From: Abelmoschus esculentus
Taxonomy: Eukaryota > Streptophyta > Magnoliopsida > Malvales > Malvaceae
DNA length: 64,000 bases
NCBI GenBank assembly: GCA_035048815.1
Contig: JAUCBN010000043.1
Location: 12,899,001-12,963,000 of the forward strand
Direction of reading: 5' to 3'
Made by a program: the position numbers and the translations under genes. Of the stretch, positions 23,977-35,073 are shown piece after piece. Numbering within the stretch: position 1 is the stretch's first letter; each line of letters opens with the position of its first letter. The notes under the pieces are model-generated. The model ran no database searches and was not told the DNA's origin. It saw only the letters and a program-made list of their open reading frames with translations.

Positions 23977-24899
23977 GACGTAACGATCATGGCATTGAGC
24001 GTGGTCATTCTTAATTTTTTTTATATTGATATTTTAAGTTATTGTTAATTTATATATGAATTAAAATTATTTATATAGATTTTAGATTTAAATATTTAAT
24101 AAATATGGAGTATTCTTTTGATATAAAATAAGTTAATTACCTAATATTTCAATTTATATATATATTTTGTGCGACACAGATCATTATGTTGTGAAAATAT
24201 AATTTGTTTAGTGTTTTATTTTATATTACACTAAAAAATACATTTAGAATTAGATTAGAAATTAAGGGACTGAAGATAGTGTGTAATTTAAGATTCGTGG
24301 TTAAGATTTATAATATAAAATTTATAGTTATAATTTAAAATTTAAAAATTTTAATATTTAAACATAAAAAAACATAATTTTTTTTATTCAAATTGTTATT
24401 CTAACTAGGGGTGTTTAACGAGTAGAGCAGCTCGCGAGCTTTTTGAACTCAACTCGGTCAAAATTTGATAAATATTCGAATCGAATCGAGTCGGCTCAAC
24501 TCGAACTCGACTCGAGACCTTAATGAGTCGAATCGAGCAAAGTCTAACTTGACTCGATAAGTTCACAAGCAGAGCAACTCGTTAATTTATTTTTTTAGTA
24601 ATTACTTTAAAATTATTTTATTCAAAAATAAATATAAATAATAACTATTAATTTATTAATTGTTACTTTAATCTTAATATGCTAGTTTGGTGTGTTTGTG
24701 GATTGTTAGTTTAAAATTTTGACTTTGAAATGGTTTATATATATTTTTTGATATTTTATGGTTAAATTTATTAATTTATGTTAATATTAATCCCATATAG
24801 TATTACTAAATTTTAGTTTTAATTAAAAAATAAGGTAATTTTTTTAAAGAGCTTAACGAGCAACGAGTCAAGTTGAGCAACAAAAAATTTAACGAGCAT

Positions 24900-25324
24900 C
24901 AGGGGTGCAATCGGTTCGGTTTTGGTTTAATTCGGTAAACTATTTTAGTAACCACCGGTTTTCGGTTCGGTTAACCTCGGTTTTCGGTTTTCGGTTTTCT
25001 ATATTAACGTTAATTTTTAAAAAATTATATTTTATCTTGACAAAATAGCTTTATTTTATAACCTTTAAACATTAAAAGATAAAAATTTTGAGATATTTTT
25101 CATAAATATTTATTAAAAACTTATTTTTAAGTAAAAAAATAAAAAATAAAAATACATCTATAGTATTTTAAGTATAAAATATATATTTTTACCTTATAAA
25201 AATAATTAAAAATCAATTAAAAATAAAATTCGTTTTAATTCGGTTAACCACGGTTCATAAATTTATGAACTATAATATCTCAGTTCGATTCAATTTTTAG
25301 TTTTGCGGTTAACCATGCTTAGCC
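24900..25324. mobile_element. hAT-like insertion present only in unit 1
   Basis: CAGGGGTGCAATCGGTTCGG at the left and GGTTAACCATGCTTAGCC at the right form a degenerate inverted pair. The segment is flanked by the 11-bp direct repeat TTAACGAGCAT (24889-24899 and 25325-25335). The equivalent site in unit 2 (about 29085-29150) lacks it. Confidence 0.6.
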
Positions 25325-27616
25325 TTAACGAGCATGAGTCGAACGCAATATCAGTGAACTCAAATTATGATATCATAATAATTAATTTAAATTATGAACA
25401 AAGTTTTAATGACAAACAAATTTATGTCGCAAATAATCAATATACTGAAAACGAGATTCCAACCAAAACTCTTAAAGTTCTAACATTTTACCTTTCTTTT
25501 CTTGCTTTCAAAAGATGAAAAAGTGAAGAGAAAAAATGAGCTCACTCTGCAGGGGAATTAAAACCCCAAACCCCTATTTCTCCTATTTTGACATTTACCA
25601 AAATACTCCTCAGAACAAAACCTAACTTAAAACCCAACACAAACCCAACAACTTAAGGCCCAAAAAGGCCCAACTACACAAACCTGGGACACAAAACCGA
25701 AGCTCAACTCTTCGAGTTAACCCGACACTCGGATCCGAATCAGGGTCGTGACATGGCCCTTAAAATCCAGTCAAACACTTCTAGATCAATATTAGGGGTT
25801 ACCCTTTATATTTTCAATGTTTGTCAACATAAAGTTTCTTACTCGAAACTTCTTTTTGTTTGCAGACAATACTGACTGTATTGGAAACTGAAAGAAGACA
25901 AATTTCTTTTTCATATCATATATCAAAAGTAGTGATTTACAATCAGATAAACTTATGTATATATAAGCTTTAAATAACCTAAGTTGTATAACTTTAACTA
26001 ATTTAACAAATCTTAAATCTTGATTTTTGTTTACCTATACAGATAACTATACGTAACAACCAAATACTGAACTGTATACCTATACAAATAACTTACACGT
26101 AACAGACTGGTATCATTGTGAATCCAAAAAGAGAAATTATACCATTTAGTCCAGTTTCTTATACCATTTAACATTAGTTTCTTTTTAAAATTTTATATTT
26201 TATTCAATTTAATCCATCAATCAATGAAAAATTTTAAATAATATTTTCAAGCACTAGGTGAAATTTAAATAACCAAAAATAATTCCAAATGTTACTAAAA
26301 AGTTAAAAAAATGTAATTACAGATTAAATTATGGTATGTATCTTTAATGTTTTCAACTTAATATTATTATAAATGTCATTATTTACTACAAATTACTAAC
26401 GTTATAAAGTAAATTGGGATGTATTTATCAATTGATTTTTGGTCATTGATTTTATACTAAGATGTAACATCATAATAATGAAAAAATTATAATAATTATA
26501 TATAATTTCAATAGTTTAATTTGATTCAATTAAAATATTAAATAAAATTTAAATTTTACAACATATGGTAAAAATAAATTTTATAAATGGTCACTAAACT
26601 TTGATTAATTATTCGAATTGGTAATCAAAGTTTTAATTGTTTCAGCGTTACCCTTAAACTTTTAGTTTTTTTATTTTTTAATTTGGCTATTGACTCATTA
26701 ACGACCGTTGTTAAATTAACAAATTAAGGGATTTTTCTCTATTTTTTATAATAATTTAACCCTTAAGGGTTTGAGTTTAGGTTTCAGATTTTAATGTAAA
26801 ATTATGAAGACTTAAATGTATTATTATACAAAATATTTTAACAGTTACATCACCCTTTTAACGGACGTTAAGAGTTAATGGCCAAATTAAAATGTAATTA
26901 AAAATTATAATGATAACACTAAAACATTATAAATTTTGTTACCAAATTAAATATTTTATATATTTTGAATAATTAAACTTTATAAATTATATATAAGTTT
27001 TAAAAATATTTTTTTATATTTTTATTAATAATAAATTTTAAAGGATTATGAGTTAAAGTTAAAAAATATATAAAAATATTAATAAATTTTAAATAAGGGA
27101 TAATCTTTTCGAGACAAAAAGAATAATTTTTATTAGACTTAATAGTAAAATAATATATCTCTTCACCCTTTAAATTATGAATTTTAAGTTCAATAAATTT
27201 TGAGGTATTATGTAATTTATTAAAATGAAAGTTCTATTTTATAATTAATAAGAAAAGTAATTTTCTCTTTAAAAAATTATATTAATATAAAGATACTATT
27301 AAATTATCTTCTAAAACCCTAAAAAATTTAATATTAAACATCTAAAAATCAAATATTTTTAGTTTTTATCTAATAATATCATTCTTTTTTCATATTTTAA
27401 GTTTTATATAATTGTTTTATATATACACATAATTATGTATTCATATTTTATTATAAATATTTAATTTATTTTTATATTATTTTTAGGCCCTTCCTTTTTA
27501 TGATCTTTTATTTTAAAATATTTATATTTTGATTTTTTAACCCAAATCCTGAAAGTCAGCGTCTCTTTTTAATAACTTAAAGTTGTCCAAATAATCAGCA
27601 CATGTTGAAAAGTGAG

Positions 27617-27692
27617 CGAGAGTACGTACGTTTGGATACGTTCGTCTTCTGAAACATTTCATTGGTCCACGTGTAAGTATAGGATTGTTTTA
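27617..27692 (+). promoter_or_regulatory. G-box promoter-like module, copy 2
   Basis: Duplicate of the 23297 module carried by tandem unit 2. The G-box CACGTG is at 27668-27673. Confidence 0.5.
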
Positions 27693-27739
27693 CTTTAGTT
27701 TTTATTAAATAATAATAATGTTGCGGCTAGAGATGTAAC

Positions 27740-28254
27740 TAGGGCTAATAACGAAGCTCGGGCTCAATTCGGAAACAATGTTATTGGGTTAGGCTTGAAG
27801 CTCGGCGAGTTCGGAATTTTAAGTTCGGGTTTGGCTTAAAAACAATATTGTCATGTTCGGCTCGGGTTCAAAGCTTGTCGGGTTCGGCTTGAGCTCATCA
27901 GGCTCAACTCGACTTATAATAGACAATTTTGTTATTTTTTTTATAAAATATAAGACCTCGTTAAAAATCATTTTCATAGCTAACATTGAAACTAAATTCA
28001 ATATTGAGAAAGGAAAGAAATGCCCAATTTATTTTAGTTAATTTATTTTTAGTGGATTTTTCTTTTTTTTTTTTTATTACATTTCTTATACTAAAGAAAT
28101 TATTTTTAGTGTATATATAGTATACATATAATATTATTATTCCGAGTTTGTTCACGAACTTTTCGAGCGAGCTTGGATAGACTCCTCTCGGCTCGTTAAG
28201 GTTTTGAACCAAAACCGAGTCCGAGACAAACTCACTCGAATTGAGCTTTGAGCG
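27740..28254. mobile_element. hAT-type MITE in unit 2, right end deleted
   Basis: Starts TAGGGCTAATAACG after GATGTAAC like its unit 1 copy, but jumps from TTGAGCTTTGAGCG to downstream flank. The deletion probably ran between TTGAGC repeats. Confidence 0.7.
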
Positions 28255-29525
28255 CTTGTCATTCTTAATTTTTTATATTGATATTTTAAGTTATTGTTAA
28301 TTTATATATGAATTAAAATTATTTATTTATATAGATTTTAGATTTAAATATTTAATAAATATGGAGTATTCTTTTGATATAAAATAATTTAATTACCTAA
28401 TATTTCAATTTACATATTTTCTTTATTGCGACACAGATTATTATGTTGTGAAAATATAATTTTTTAGTGCTTTATTTTGTATTTGCTCACTAAACAATAT
28501 ATTTAGATTTAGATTAAAAATTAAGAGATTGAAGATAATGTGTATTTCAAGATTTGTGGGTTAAGATTTATAATATAAATTTCTTATAACTTAAAATTTA
28601 AAATTTTTAATATTTAAACGTAAAAAACATAATTTTTTTATTCAAATTGTTATTCTAACTCGGAGTGTTTAACGAGTTGAGTAGTTCGAACTCGACTCGG
28701 TCAAAACTTGATAAATATTTGACTCGAGTTGACTCGACTCGAACTTGACTCGAGACCTTAATGAGTTGATCGAGCAAAGTCTAACTCGACTCGATAAGTT
28801 CGTGAGTAGAGCTTAATTTATTTTTTTAATAATTACTTTAAAATTATTTTATTCAAAAATAAATCTAAATAATAATTATTAATTTGTTAATTGTTACTTT
28901 AATCTTAATATGTTAGTTTGGTGTGTTTGTGGATTCTTAATTTAAAATTTAGACTTTAAAAGTTTTTTATATACTCTTTTGATATTTTATGGTTAAATTT
29001 ATTAATTTATATTAATATTAATCCTCGTATAGTATTATTAAATTTCAGTTTTAATTAAAAATAAGGTATTTTTAAAGAGCTTAACGAGCAACGAGTCAAG
29101 TTGAGCACGAGTATGAATCGAATACAATTTTAACGAATAACAAGTCGAGTCAAATCTTTTTATTGACCATGAATAAATGCTAAAAGAGAATGTTTTTTTA
29201 AGACAAATATCAGTGAACTCAAATTATGATATCATAATAATTAATTTAAATTATGAACAAAGTTTTAATGACAAACAAATTTATGTCGCAAATAATCAAT
29301 ATACTGATAATTTAATTGTAAAAAAATTAATATCATAACTATTATTATATTATTGATTAAATAATAATATGTCATGATTATTTAAATTAATAATATCATA
29401 AAATTATTTTATTATAAAAAAATATAACATTTATAATAAAATAACTTAAAGTTACTCATAATTGTTGTAGCGAGACAGCGGCAGTGGCAGGTCAAAGTAC
29501 AAGCTGACAATCCATCGAACACCTG

Positions 29526-29771
29526 GCGAAACATTTCATTGGCCCACATGTAAGTACCGGAGTGTCTTACTAGTTATCAGAAGTATTCCGGCGGTGGCTT
29601 GGCACCGCTGATTGCGGCGGCGGTGTGACGAACAGAATCCGTACTTCAGAACATTGACAGTGTTTCTGAGATCAACCGCGTAAGAGATCCTAACTAAACC
29701 GTTCGACCCATCTTCGACCCGTTTTAAGTAATGCCGGGCCCTACGACCCTTCAATGCCTATATTATATATA
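29526..29771 (+). promoter_or_regulatory. Promoter of the small membrane protein gene, with module copy 3
   Basis: The shared GAAACATTTCATTGG is followed by CACATG (29545-29550) where the other copies have the G-box CACGTG. A GC-richer stretch with ATTGCGGCGGCGGTGTG follows, then a TATA box TATTATATATAT near 29761. The coding start is about 85 nt after the TATA box. Confidence 0.5.
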
Positions 29772-29854
29772 TCACCTCCATCATCTTTTCTTCCCCAAGC
29801 TTGAGCTGAAAAAAAGAAAGAAACCCAGAATATTTTTCAATCTTCATTTCTCCA

Positions 29855-30202
29855 ATGGATTCCAAGACTGACCTGTCTTCTTCACTGAAGTTCTCAGAAA
29901 CCTTCAAAATCAGTGAAAAAATTGTGATTTCTGTTCTGGTTGTGGTTGTGGTTCTGGCTATTCTCCTCTATGCCGCCGCAAAAAAAATCATCGGAGGAGG
30001 ACGCCGTAACCACGGGACAGGAGTCGGTGGCATGGTCCAAGGTGGGATTCAGCTCGGAGGAAGCATTAACCACGTGACCGGAATCGGAAGCATGGGCCAA
30101 GGTGAAATTGAGCTCGGAGCCGGAGGCATTGTTCATGGAAATGATGGGGAAATAGACCTCGAAGCCCAGGCTGAGGTTGACGGAGCAGTGATGGAAGGAT
30201 AA
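29855..30202 (+). CDS. Small single-pass membrane protein, unknown function
   Basis: A single open frame of 115 residues starting MDSKTDLSSSLKFSE. Residues about 25-43 form a strongly hydrophobic helix (VISVLVVVVVLAILLYAAA) followed by KK, a typical single membrane span with a basic flank. The rest is Gly-rich with two similar segments, NHGTGVGGMVQGGIQLGG and NHVTGIGSMGQGEIELG, and an acidic tail (DGEIDLEAQAEVDG). A TATA box and about 55 nt of leader lie at suitable distances. The stop is followed by a possible 3'UTR intron (donor 30208, acceptor 30620) that contains a foldback MITE. I do not recognise the family. The position next to the RRM gene suggests one of the small genes near At2g33390-At2g33400, as inference only. 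Confidence 0.65.
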   Translation: MDSKTDLSSSLKFSETFKISEKIVISVLVVVVVLAILLYAAAKKIIGGGRRNHGTGVGGMVQGGIQLGGSINHVTGIGSMGQGEIELGAGGIVHGNDGEIDLEAQAEVDGAVMEG

Positions 30203-30237
30203 TCTAGGTAATTTCCCCATTTTTCCAACTATTTTTT

Positions 30238-30573
30238 GGGTGAACTATATAAATCGTTTCTTGATTATCAAATGTTACAAATTGGTCCATTGACTAACTT
30301 TTTTGATATAAAGTGGTCATGTGCCGTTAAAAATTTAACGGGAAACTGATGTAAACATTAACATGATGACTTGGATAACTATGGGGCATCTCCGATCTCT
30401 ATAATCCGAGTCAACATATTAACGTCCACATCAGTTTTCCGTCTAATTTTTAACGGTACAATACCACTTTGTATCAGAAAAGAGAGTTAATAGACCAATT
30501 TATAACATTTGATAATCATGAAATGTAAAAGATAATTGAGGTATAGTCAAGGGACCATTTATGTAGTTTACCC
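30238..30573. mobile_element. Long-inverted-repeat MITE in the 3' region of the small gene
   Basis: Left arm GGGTGAACTATATAAAT and right arm ATTTATGTAGTTTACCC, with pairing arms over 120 nt per side: both carry matching GATTATCAAATGTTA, AAAATT and ACGG words in reverse. Flanked by TATTTTTT on both sides (30230-30237, 30574-30581), although this is low-complexity sequence. Confidence 0.65.
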
Positions 30574-30986
30574 TATTTTTTTTACCATTTTCATCATAAT
30601 TTTACATTTTTTTTGTGCAGGGACCTATTTGTGATGGATTGTTGAGTGAGGGAGCAGTTTTAGTATGAATAGAATTTACCAGGCTTAATTTTGAGTTTGT
30701 GATATCCAGAGATGTTTTTTTTTCATTGTAAGATTTTTTTTTAAATAAAGTTGTAATGTATCTGAAATATCATATTTCAGTTGGATAATATATTTGAATA
30801 TTTATATTTAGATTAATTATGTGTTTATTTAATGATGATGGTAGAAATAATTGATTTTTAAGGTTAAATATTAAACGATCCGAATTTCCCAGATAATCGA
30901 ATATGATTTTATATATCACTGACAACATATGTAGTAATGATGAAAGGGTTTCCGATAAATATGACTGAATCTAGTATGTATGAGTT

Positions 30987-31248
30987 GAGAAATTATATTA
31001 TGTGTCAGTCCCATCACGTGTCTATGGGACCAACCATTAAAAATCATCTACCTCATCAATTTTTCCATATCATATTTTTTCTCAAGTGAATCTTCACTTG
31101 AAAAAACTGATTTTAAAATGAATTAACAGTAAATATGAATGAATATTCACTTAAGAAAATATGACATGGAAAAAATATTGAGATGGATGATTTTTAGTGG
31201 TTGGTTCTATAGATGACGTGGTGAGACTTACCCATAATATAATTTCTC
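30987..31248. mobile_element. MULE-type foldback MITE, copy B
   Basis: Ends GAGAAATTATATTATG and AATATAATTTCTC, with a perfect 9-bp duplication GTATGAGTT (30978-30986 and 31249-31257). It is the same family as 10476-10677, with a 60-bp longer centre. Confidence 0.88.
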
Positions 31249-31259
31249 GTATGAGTTGA

Positions 31260-31835
31260 TAATCAGAATCTATATTGGTAAAATTTATAGTGAGATCTCG
31301 AAAAACCCAAAAAATAAAAAAAATATTTATATAATTTATAAGTTTAACCCTACCAAATACCAAAAAATATCACAGAAAAATAAAATTATGGGTTTAATGG
31401 ATAATGTGAAGAAAAAAAATGACAAAAAAAAGTAGCGGTGGTGTGAATAATATATTAACTTTGTAATTTATGTTATTTAGTCTATTAACTTTGTATTTTA
31501 TATAATATGATCCCTCAATCATATTTATTTGCAAATAATTTCTTCTCGTTAATTTTTTGATTTTTTTATATTCTCACCAATATTTTATATTAAAAAATCA
31601 TTTTTTAAAAATGATGTTATAAATATATTTTATAATTTTAGATTATATTTGTTTTATTAAATATTATTTATATATGTAAAAATCTATAAATCTATACTCA
31701 CATTGGTTACAAATTGGAAAGATCAAATAAAACTATTGCATTTAAGTAACTCACATTTTTTTTATTCCAGTTAATTAAATATTTAAGAGACATGGACGGG
31801 TAATAAAACCGAATTATGAACAAGTTGACAAACCT
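31260..31835. other. AT-rich intergenic
   Basis: No gene or defined repeat recognised. Confidence 0.5.
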
Positions 31836-31839
31836 GTCG

Positions 31840-32095
31840 GAAACATTCCATTTCTCCACGTGTAATTAAACAATTGGCTTACTTAATTGAAGAGTAAACA
31901 GATTGCAGCGGCTGCTTATCATAAGCCGGGAAGGGTAGATGACAACATTGATGACACCAAGGAGCGGTGATTGCGGCGGTTGTGTCCGACCGGAGGCAGA
32001 GCGAGTGAGAATACGTACGTTTGGGGTACGTTCCTCTTTCCAAACATATCATTGGTCCACGTGTAATTACAGGATTGTCTTATTTTCGTTCGCGG
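31840..32095 (+). promoter_or_regulatory. Two further G-box modules (copies 4 and 5)
   Basis: GGAAACATTCCATTTCTCC plus CACGTG at 31857-31862, then GCGGTGATTGCGGCGG, then a second module (TACGTACGTTTGGGGTACG, CATATCATTGGTCC) with CACGTG at 32058-32063. No intact gene follows, so these look like orphan promoter copies of the small gene locus. Confidence 0.45.
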
Positions 32096-32228
32096 CACGA
32101 GGTAACGGCATTGGGGCCCTTCCGCCAATGTTTAGGTTATGTTTTCAGTCCAAACCGTGTCAGGATCCAAACCCGAATCCTTTGCCGACACCACCTTGGA
32201 TGTGGATATTTATTTTAGGGTTATAATA

Positions 32229-32870
32229 ATAATAAGGGTAAACTATTCTAGTAACCACCTAACTAATTAGGATACTTATTTTGGCCACTTAATTAAAGAG
32301 TTTGTCAATCAGGCCACCCAACTTTTAAACCCTACCTATTTGTATCAACGTCGTTAAAATTTAACAGAAAAAGTTAACAATGATGATGTGGACATTAATT
32401 AAAATCTGATGGCCTTGTCCTGGTGGTTAAACCCTATGCATTTTCATGATTGCAATCGCACCCAAGTTTGAATCCCCGAAGTAGCATGTCTTCTTAATTT
32501 TGTTTTTCTCCTTTAATCAGGTGGTGACACGTGTCATCACTTGATTGAGGAGAAAAATAAATTTAATAAATTAAAAATCTATAAATAATATCATCTGTCA
32601 CCACTTAATTAAATTATTTTATTATTTTATTATATTAAAATTAGGATTGAATTAAAAAATATATGAATGACAGGGAGTAAATGTGTAATTATTCTATTTT
32701 ATTTTTAATTGCCACGTCATCAAGTCCGTTAGTTTTTAACGGGCAGTGGCTATTTCGATACAATTTTAATAGTTCACCAGTGTATTTGACGCGTTTTAAA
32801 GTATTGTGGCCATTTCGATACCAACCAAATAGTATTGTGGCAATTTCGATACCAACCACACAGTATGAAC
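32229..32870. mobile_element. MITE-like segment containing a possible SINE
   Basis: The left edge AGGGTAAACTATTCTAG and a repeated CATTTCGATACCA run near 32810-32860 mark a non-coding repeat. GTTAAAATTTAACAG and CCGTTAGTTTTTAACGG are opposite-facing words inside it. The right end is not clear. Confidence 0.4.
32404..32510 (+). mobile_element. Possible tRNA-derived SINE
   Basis: CCTGGTGGTTAAACCC resembles a pol III A box and AAGTTTGAATCCCC a B box, about 45 nt apart. No clear tail or target duplication. Confidence 0.35.
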
Positions 32871-33110
32871 GATCCGACAGAATTCCGGCGTGTATTGTTC
32901 AGTGGATACAAATAGTTTTCTTGCATTCCCAATACAATGTCAAACTACAAAAGGAAAGGATTACTCATGTGAAGTACAATCTGAACTTGCCATATGATTT
33001 ACTAGGACTTGATTAGTTGATAATGTGTTTTTCACTGATTCATGATCGGATCTCGCTCATCGTAACGTCCTATCATGTGGCTGCAGCGATGTGAGCAATT
33101 CCGACGATGA

Positions 33111-33425
33111 TGTCGATTGTCGAGTGTCGACAAGGATTCCTGCATCCGTATAATAATGTAGACATGGAATATTTCCTGCTGGAAAATGACTACAGGGCTT
33201 TATTTTTCAACCTGGATTCTGTTAGCTTTCTACCAGATAGCTTTCATAGATAACAAATTTCTAGGGAAAACAAAGAACATTTACCAGCAAAATAACGAAA
33301 ACCGAAACGTCCATGAAGATGAAATTCTGAATAAAATGGTTCAAGAAAGCTTACTGAATCTCCAGGAAGGACACTATTGGCTGATTTTATGTTCGGGAAA
33401 TCGAAAATATCGAGAAAAAGAATAA
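33111..33425 (+). other. Weak coding-like patch, unidentified
   Basis: Two overlapping open frames, 33111-33254 (MSIVECRQGFLHPYNNVDME...) and 33186-33425 (79 codons, MTTGLYFSTWILLAFYQIAF...), sit in a patch less AT-rich than its surroundings. Neither resembles a family I know. It could be a decayed gene. Confidence 0.2.
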
Positions 33426-33793
33426 CCCATTATATGTATTTTTTACGGGTTAAAGATTTAATTTAAAGCGAAAAATTAATAAATATAACTTTTTTACATG
33501 TGTATTATGATTTAAATATCTATTATATTATTTTTTGAAATAGTAAGATTATATTCATAAAACTCATCATACATATAAGAGATATTTATATGTCTCGTTA
33601 AAAATCTCTTTAAATCTAAATAATAATAAAAAAAATTACCTGGTAAAGTATCAAATAAACAAACTAAAACCATAACTAAACAGACATGACATCCTCAATC
33701 GACAACGATTGAATTCATTCTAGTAGATTTTCATAATACGCAATCTTAAAAATATAAACATCCACTCTTAGTACAAGCGTTGACAATCTTATT

Positions 33794-34245
33794 TAGGGGT
33801 GAATATTCAATCGAGTCAAATCAAAAAATTTTGAGTTATTCGAGTTGACAAGTCATATTTTATAACTCAAACTTTATTTGAAATTTTTTCGGTTCCAGTC
33901 GAGTTGAATCGAGTCAAATTTTCGAGTTCCTATAAATATTTAATTGTAATTATTTATCATGTTATAGTATAATTTGATTCCAATTTAAACATCAATGTAT
34001 ATATATCATAAAAAATTGAGAGATTCGTCTCAAACGTAAAAATTAATCCTTTAATTACTAAAAATTTTGAGTTATTCGAGTTATTCGAATTGTCGTTTTA
34101 AAACTCAAACTTTATTTAAAAATTTTTCGAGTCGGGTTAAGTCTATGAAATTTCGAGTCGAGTCAAAACGAGTCAATTATTTTCGCCTCAAGTCAAGTCG
34201 AGTTATTCGATTTTTTCGAATCGAATCGAGTTTTACTCACCCCTA
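33794..34245. mobile_element. hAT-type MITE (452 bp)
   Basis: Ends TAGGGGTGAATATTC and TTTTACTCACCCCTA, flanked by ATCTTATT (33786-33793) and ATTTTATT (34246-34253), 7 of 8 matching. The interior consists of TCGAGT words on both strands. Confidence 0.8.
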
Positions 34246-35073
34246 ATTTTATTCTAGGACCGCCTCACATATTAAAATTTTATAATTCAATCTCGATTTC
34301 GAAGCTCATAATATCATTTAAAAACGTAAAATCAACAAAATCATTTTTAAGAATTCAAATCGCCTTTAAATTATCCAACTTAAAAATAATTTGGCCAAAC
34401 CTCGCATTCTAAACATAAATCATAGTAAACTCTCTATAACTTCGCATCAAGAATCGAACATATACTAAATTTTTTTTACAAAACTAAAATATCAAGTATA
34501 TGTATTATTTTGACCCATATCACCACACATCACATATTCATTCGTGGTCCAACAAATCTGATCCATATATTTTTAATTTTCTCATATCTTAATTATTATA
34601 ATTATTTAAATATATTTTTAATTTATAATTATTTAAATAATAATTATGAAATATAATTAAAATTACATTTACATACAATTATTTAAATTCCTAGGCAGAG
34701 CCGGGTGTAAAACTCCGATTCGGTTCAGCCTAGCCCAGATAAAACCTTATCAAAACTAAACCCTAGCCCAGATAAAACCGGACCTGTCCCATAACCAAAT
34801 CTCAGCCGTTTATTCCCAGAATATCCCACAATATCCACCGTCCAAACGGCATACAATCCGATCCCTCACACTTCCCTTCCCTTCTTTATCCTTGGCTTCT
34901 TCCACCCAGCAGCTTTCTCTCTCAACTTCTCCCCCTCAGAAATATATTCTTCTCTTCCGAATTTCCCCCCAAATCCCTAAAAAAACAAAAACCCTAACAT
35001 AAAAGAAGATTGGAAATCGAAAGAATTTGTTAGATTTTGAAGGGATAAAAGAGAAGAAGAAAAAGGAGAGGGG
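34246..35073 (+). promoter_or_regulatory. Upstream region and leader of the RRM gene
   Basis: AT-rich to about 34690, then GC-richer. The leader from about 34860 is pyrimidine-rich (TTCCCTTCTTTATCC, CTTTCTCTCTCAACTTCTCC) and turns purine-rich just before the ATG. No TATA box stands out, as is common for housekeeping plant promoters. Confidence 0.4.

Larger units (their letters stand above)
21034..25447. repeat. Tandem duplication, unit 1 (about 4.4 kb)
   Basis: Begins at AAAACGAGATTCCAAC and ends at CAATATACTGA, directly abutting unit 2, which starts with the same words. The offset is 4414 bp. The unit contains the last 318 bp of the solo LTR, AT-rich DNA, a G-box promoter-like module (23297-23370), a hAT MITE (23418-23976), a TCGAGT-word hAT-like segment from 24411, and an insertion at 24900-25324 absent from unit 2. 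No protein-coding gene seen. Confidence 0.9.
25448..29307. repeat. Tandem duplication, unit 2 (about 3.9 kb)
   Basis: Collinear with 21034-25447 but shorter. It lacks a block next to 26700 (unit 1 about 22310-22560), the right end of the hAT MITE (deletion near 28254) and the 24900-25324 insertion. It has a small extra segment near 27395-27600. It ends CAATATACTGA, exactly where unit 1 ends. Identity looks high outside indels. Confidence 0.9.

Noticed and set aside
32681..33016. 111-codon frame
   Set aside because: It runs through MITE-like repeats (CATTTCGATACCA units) and is not a gene.
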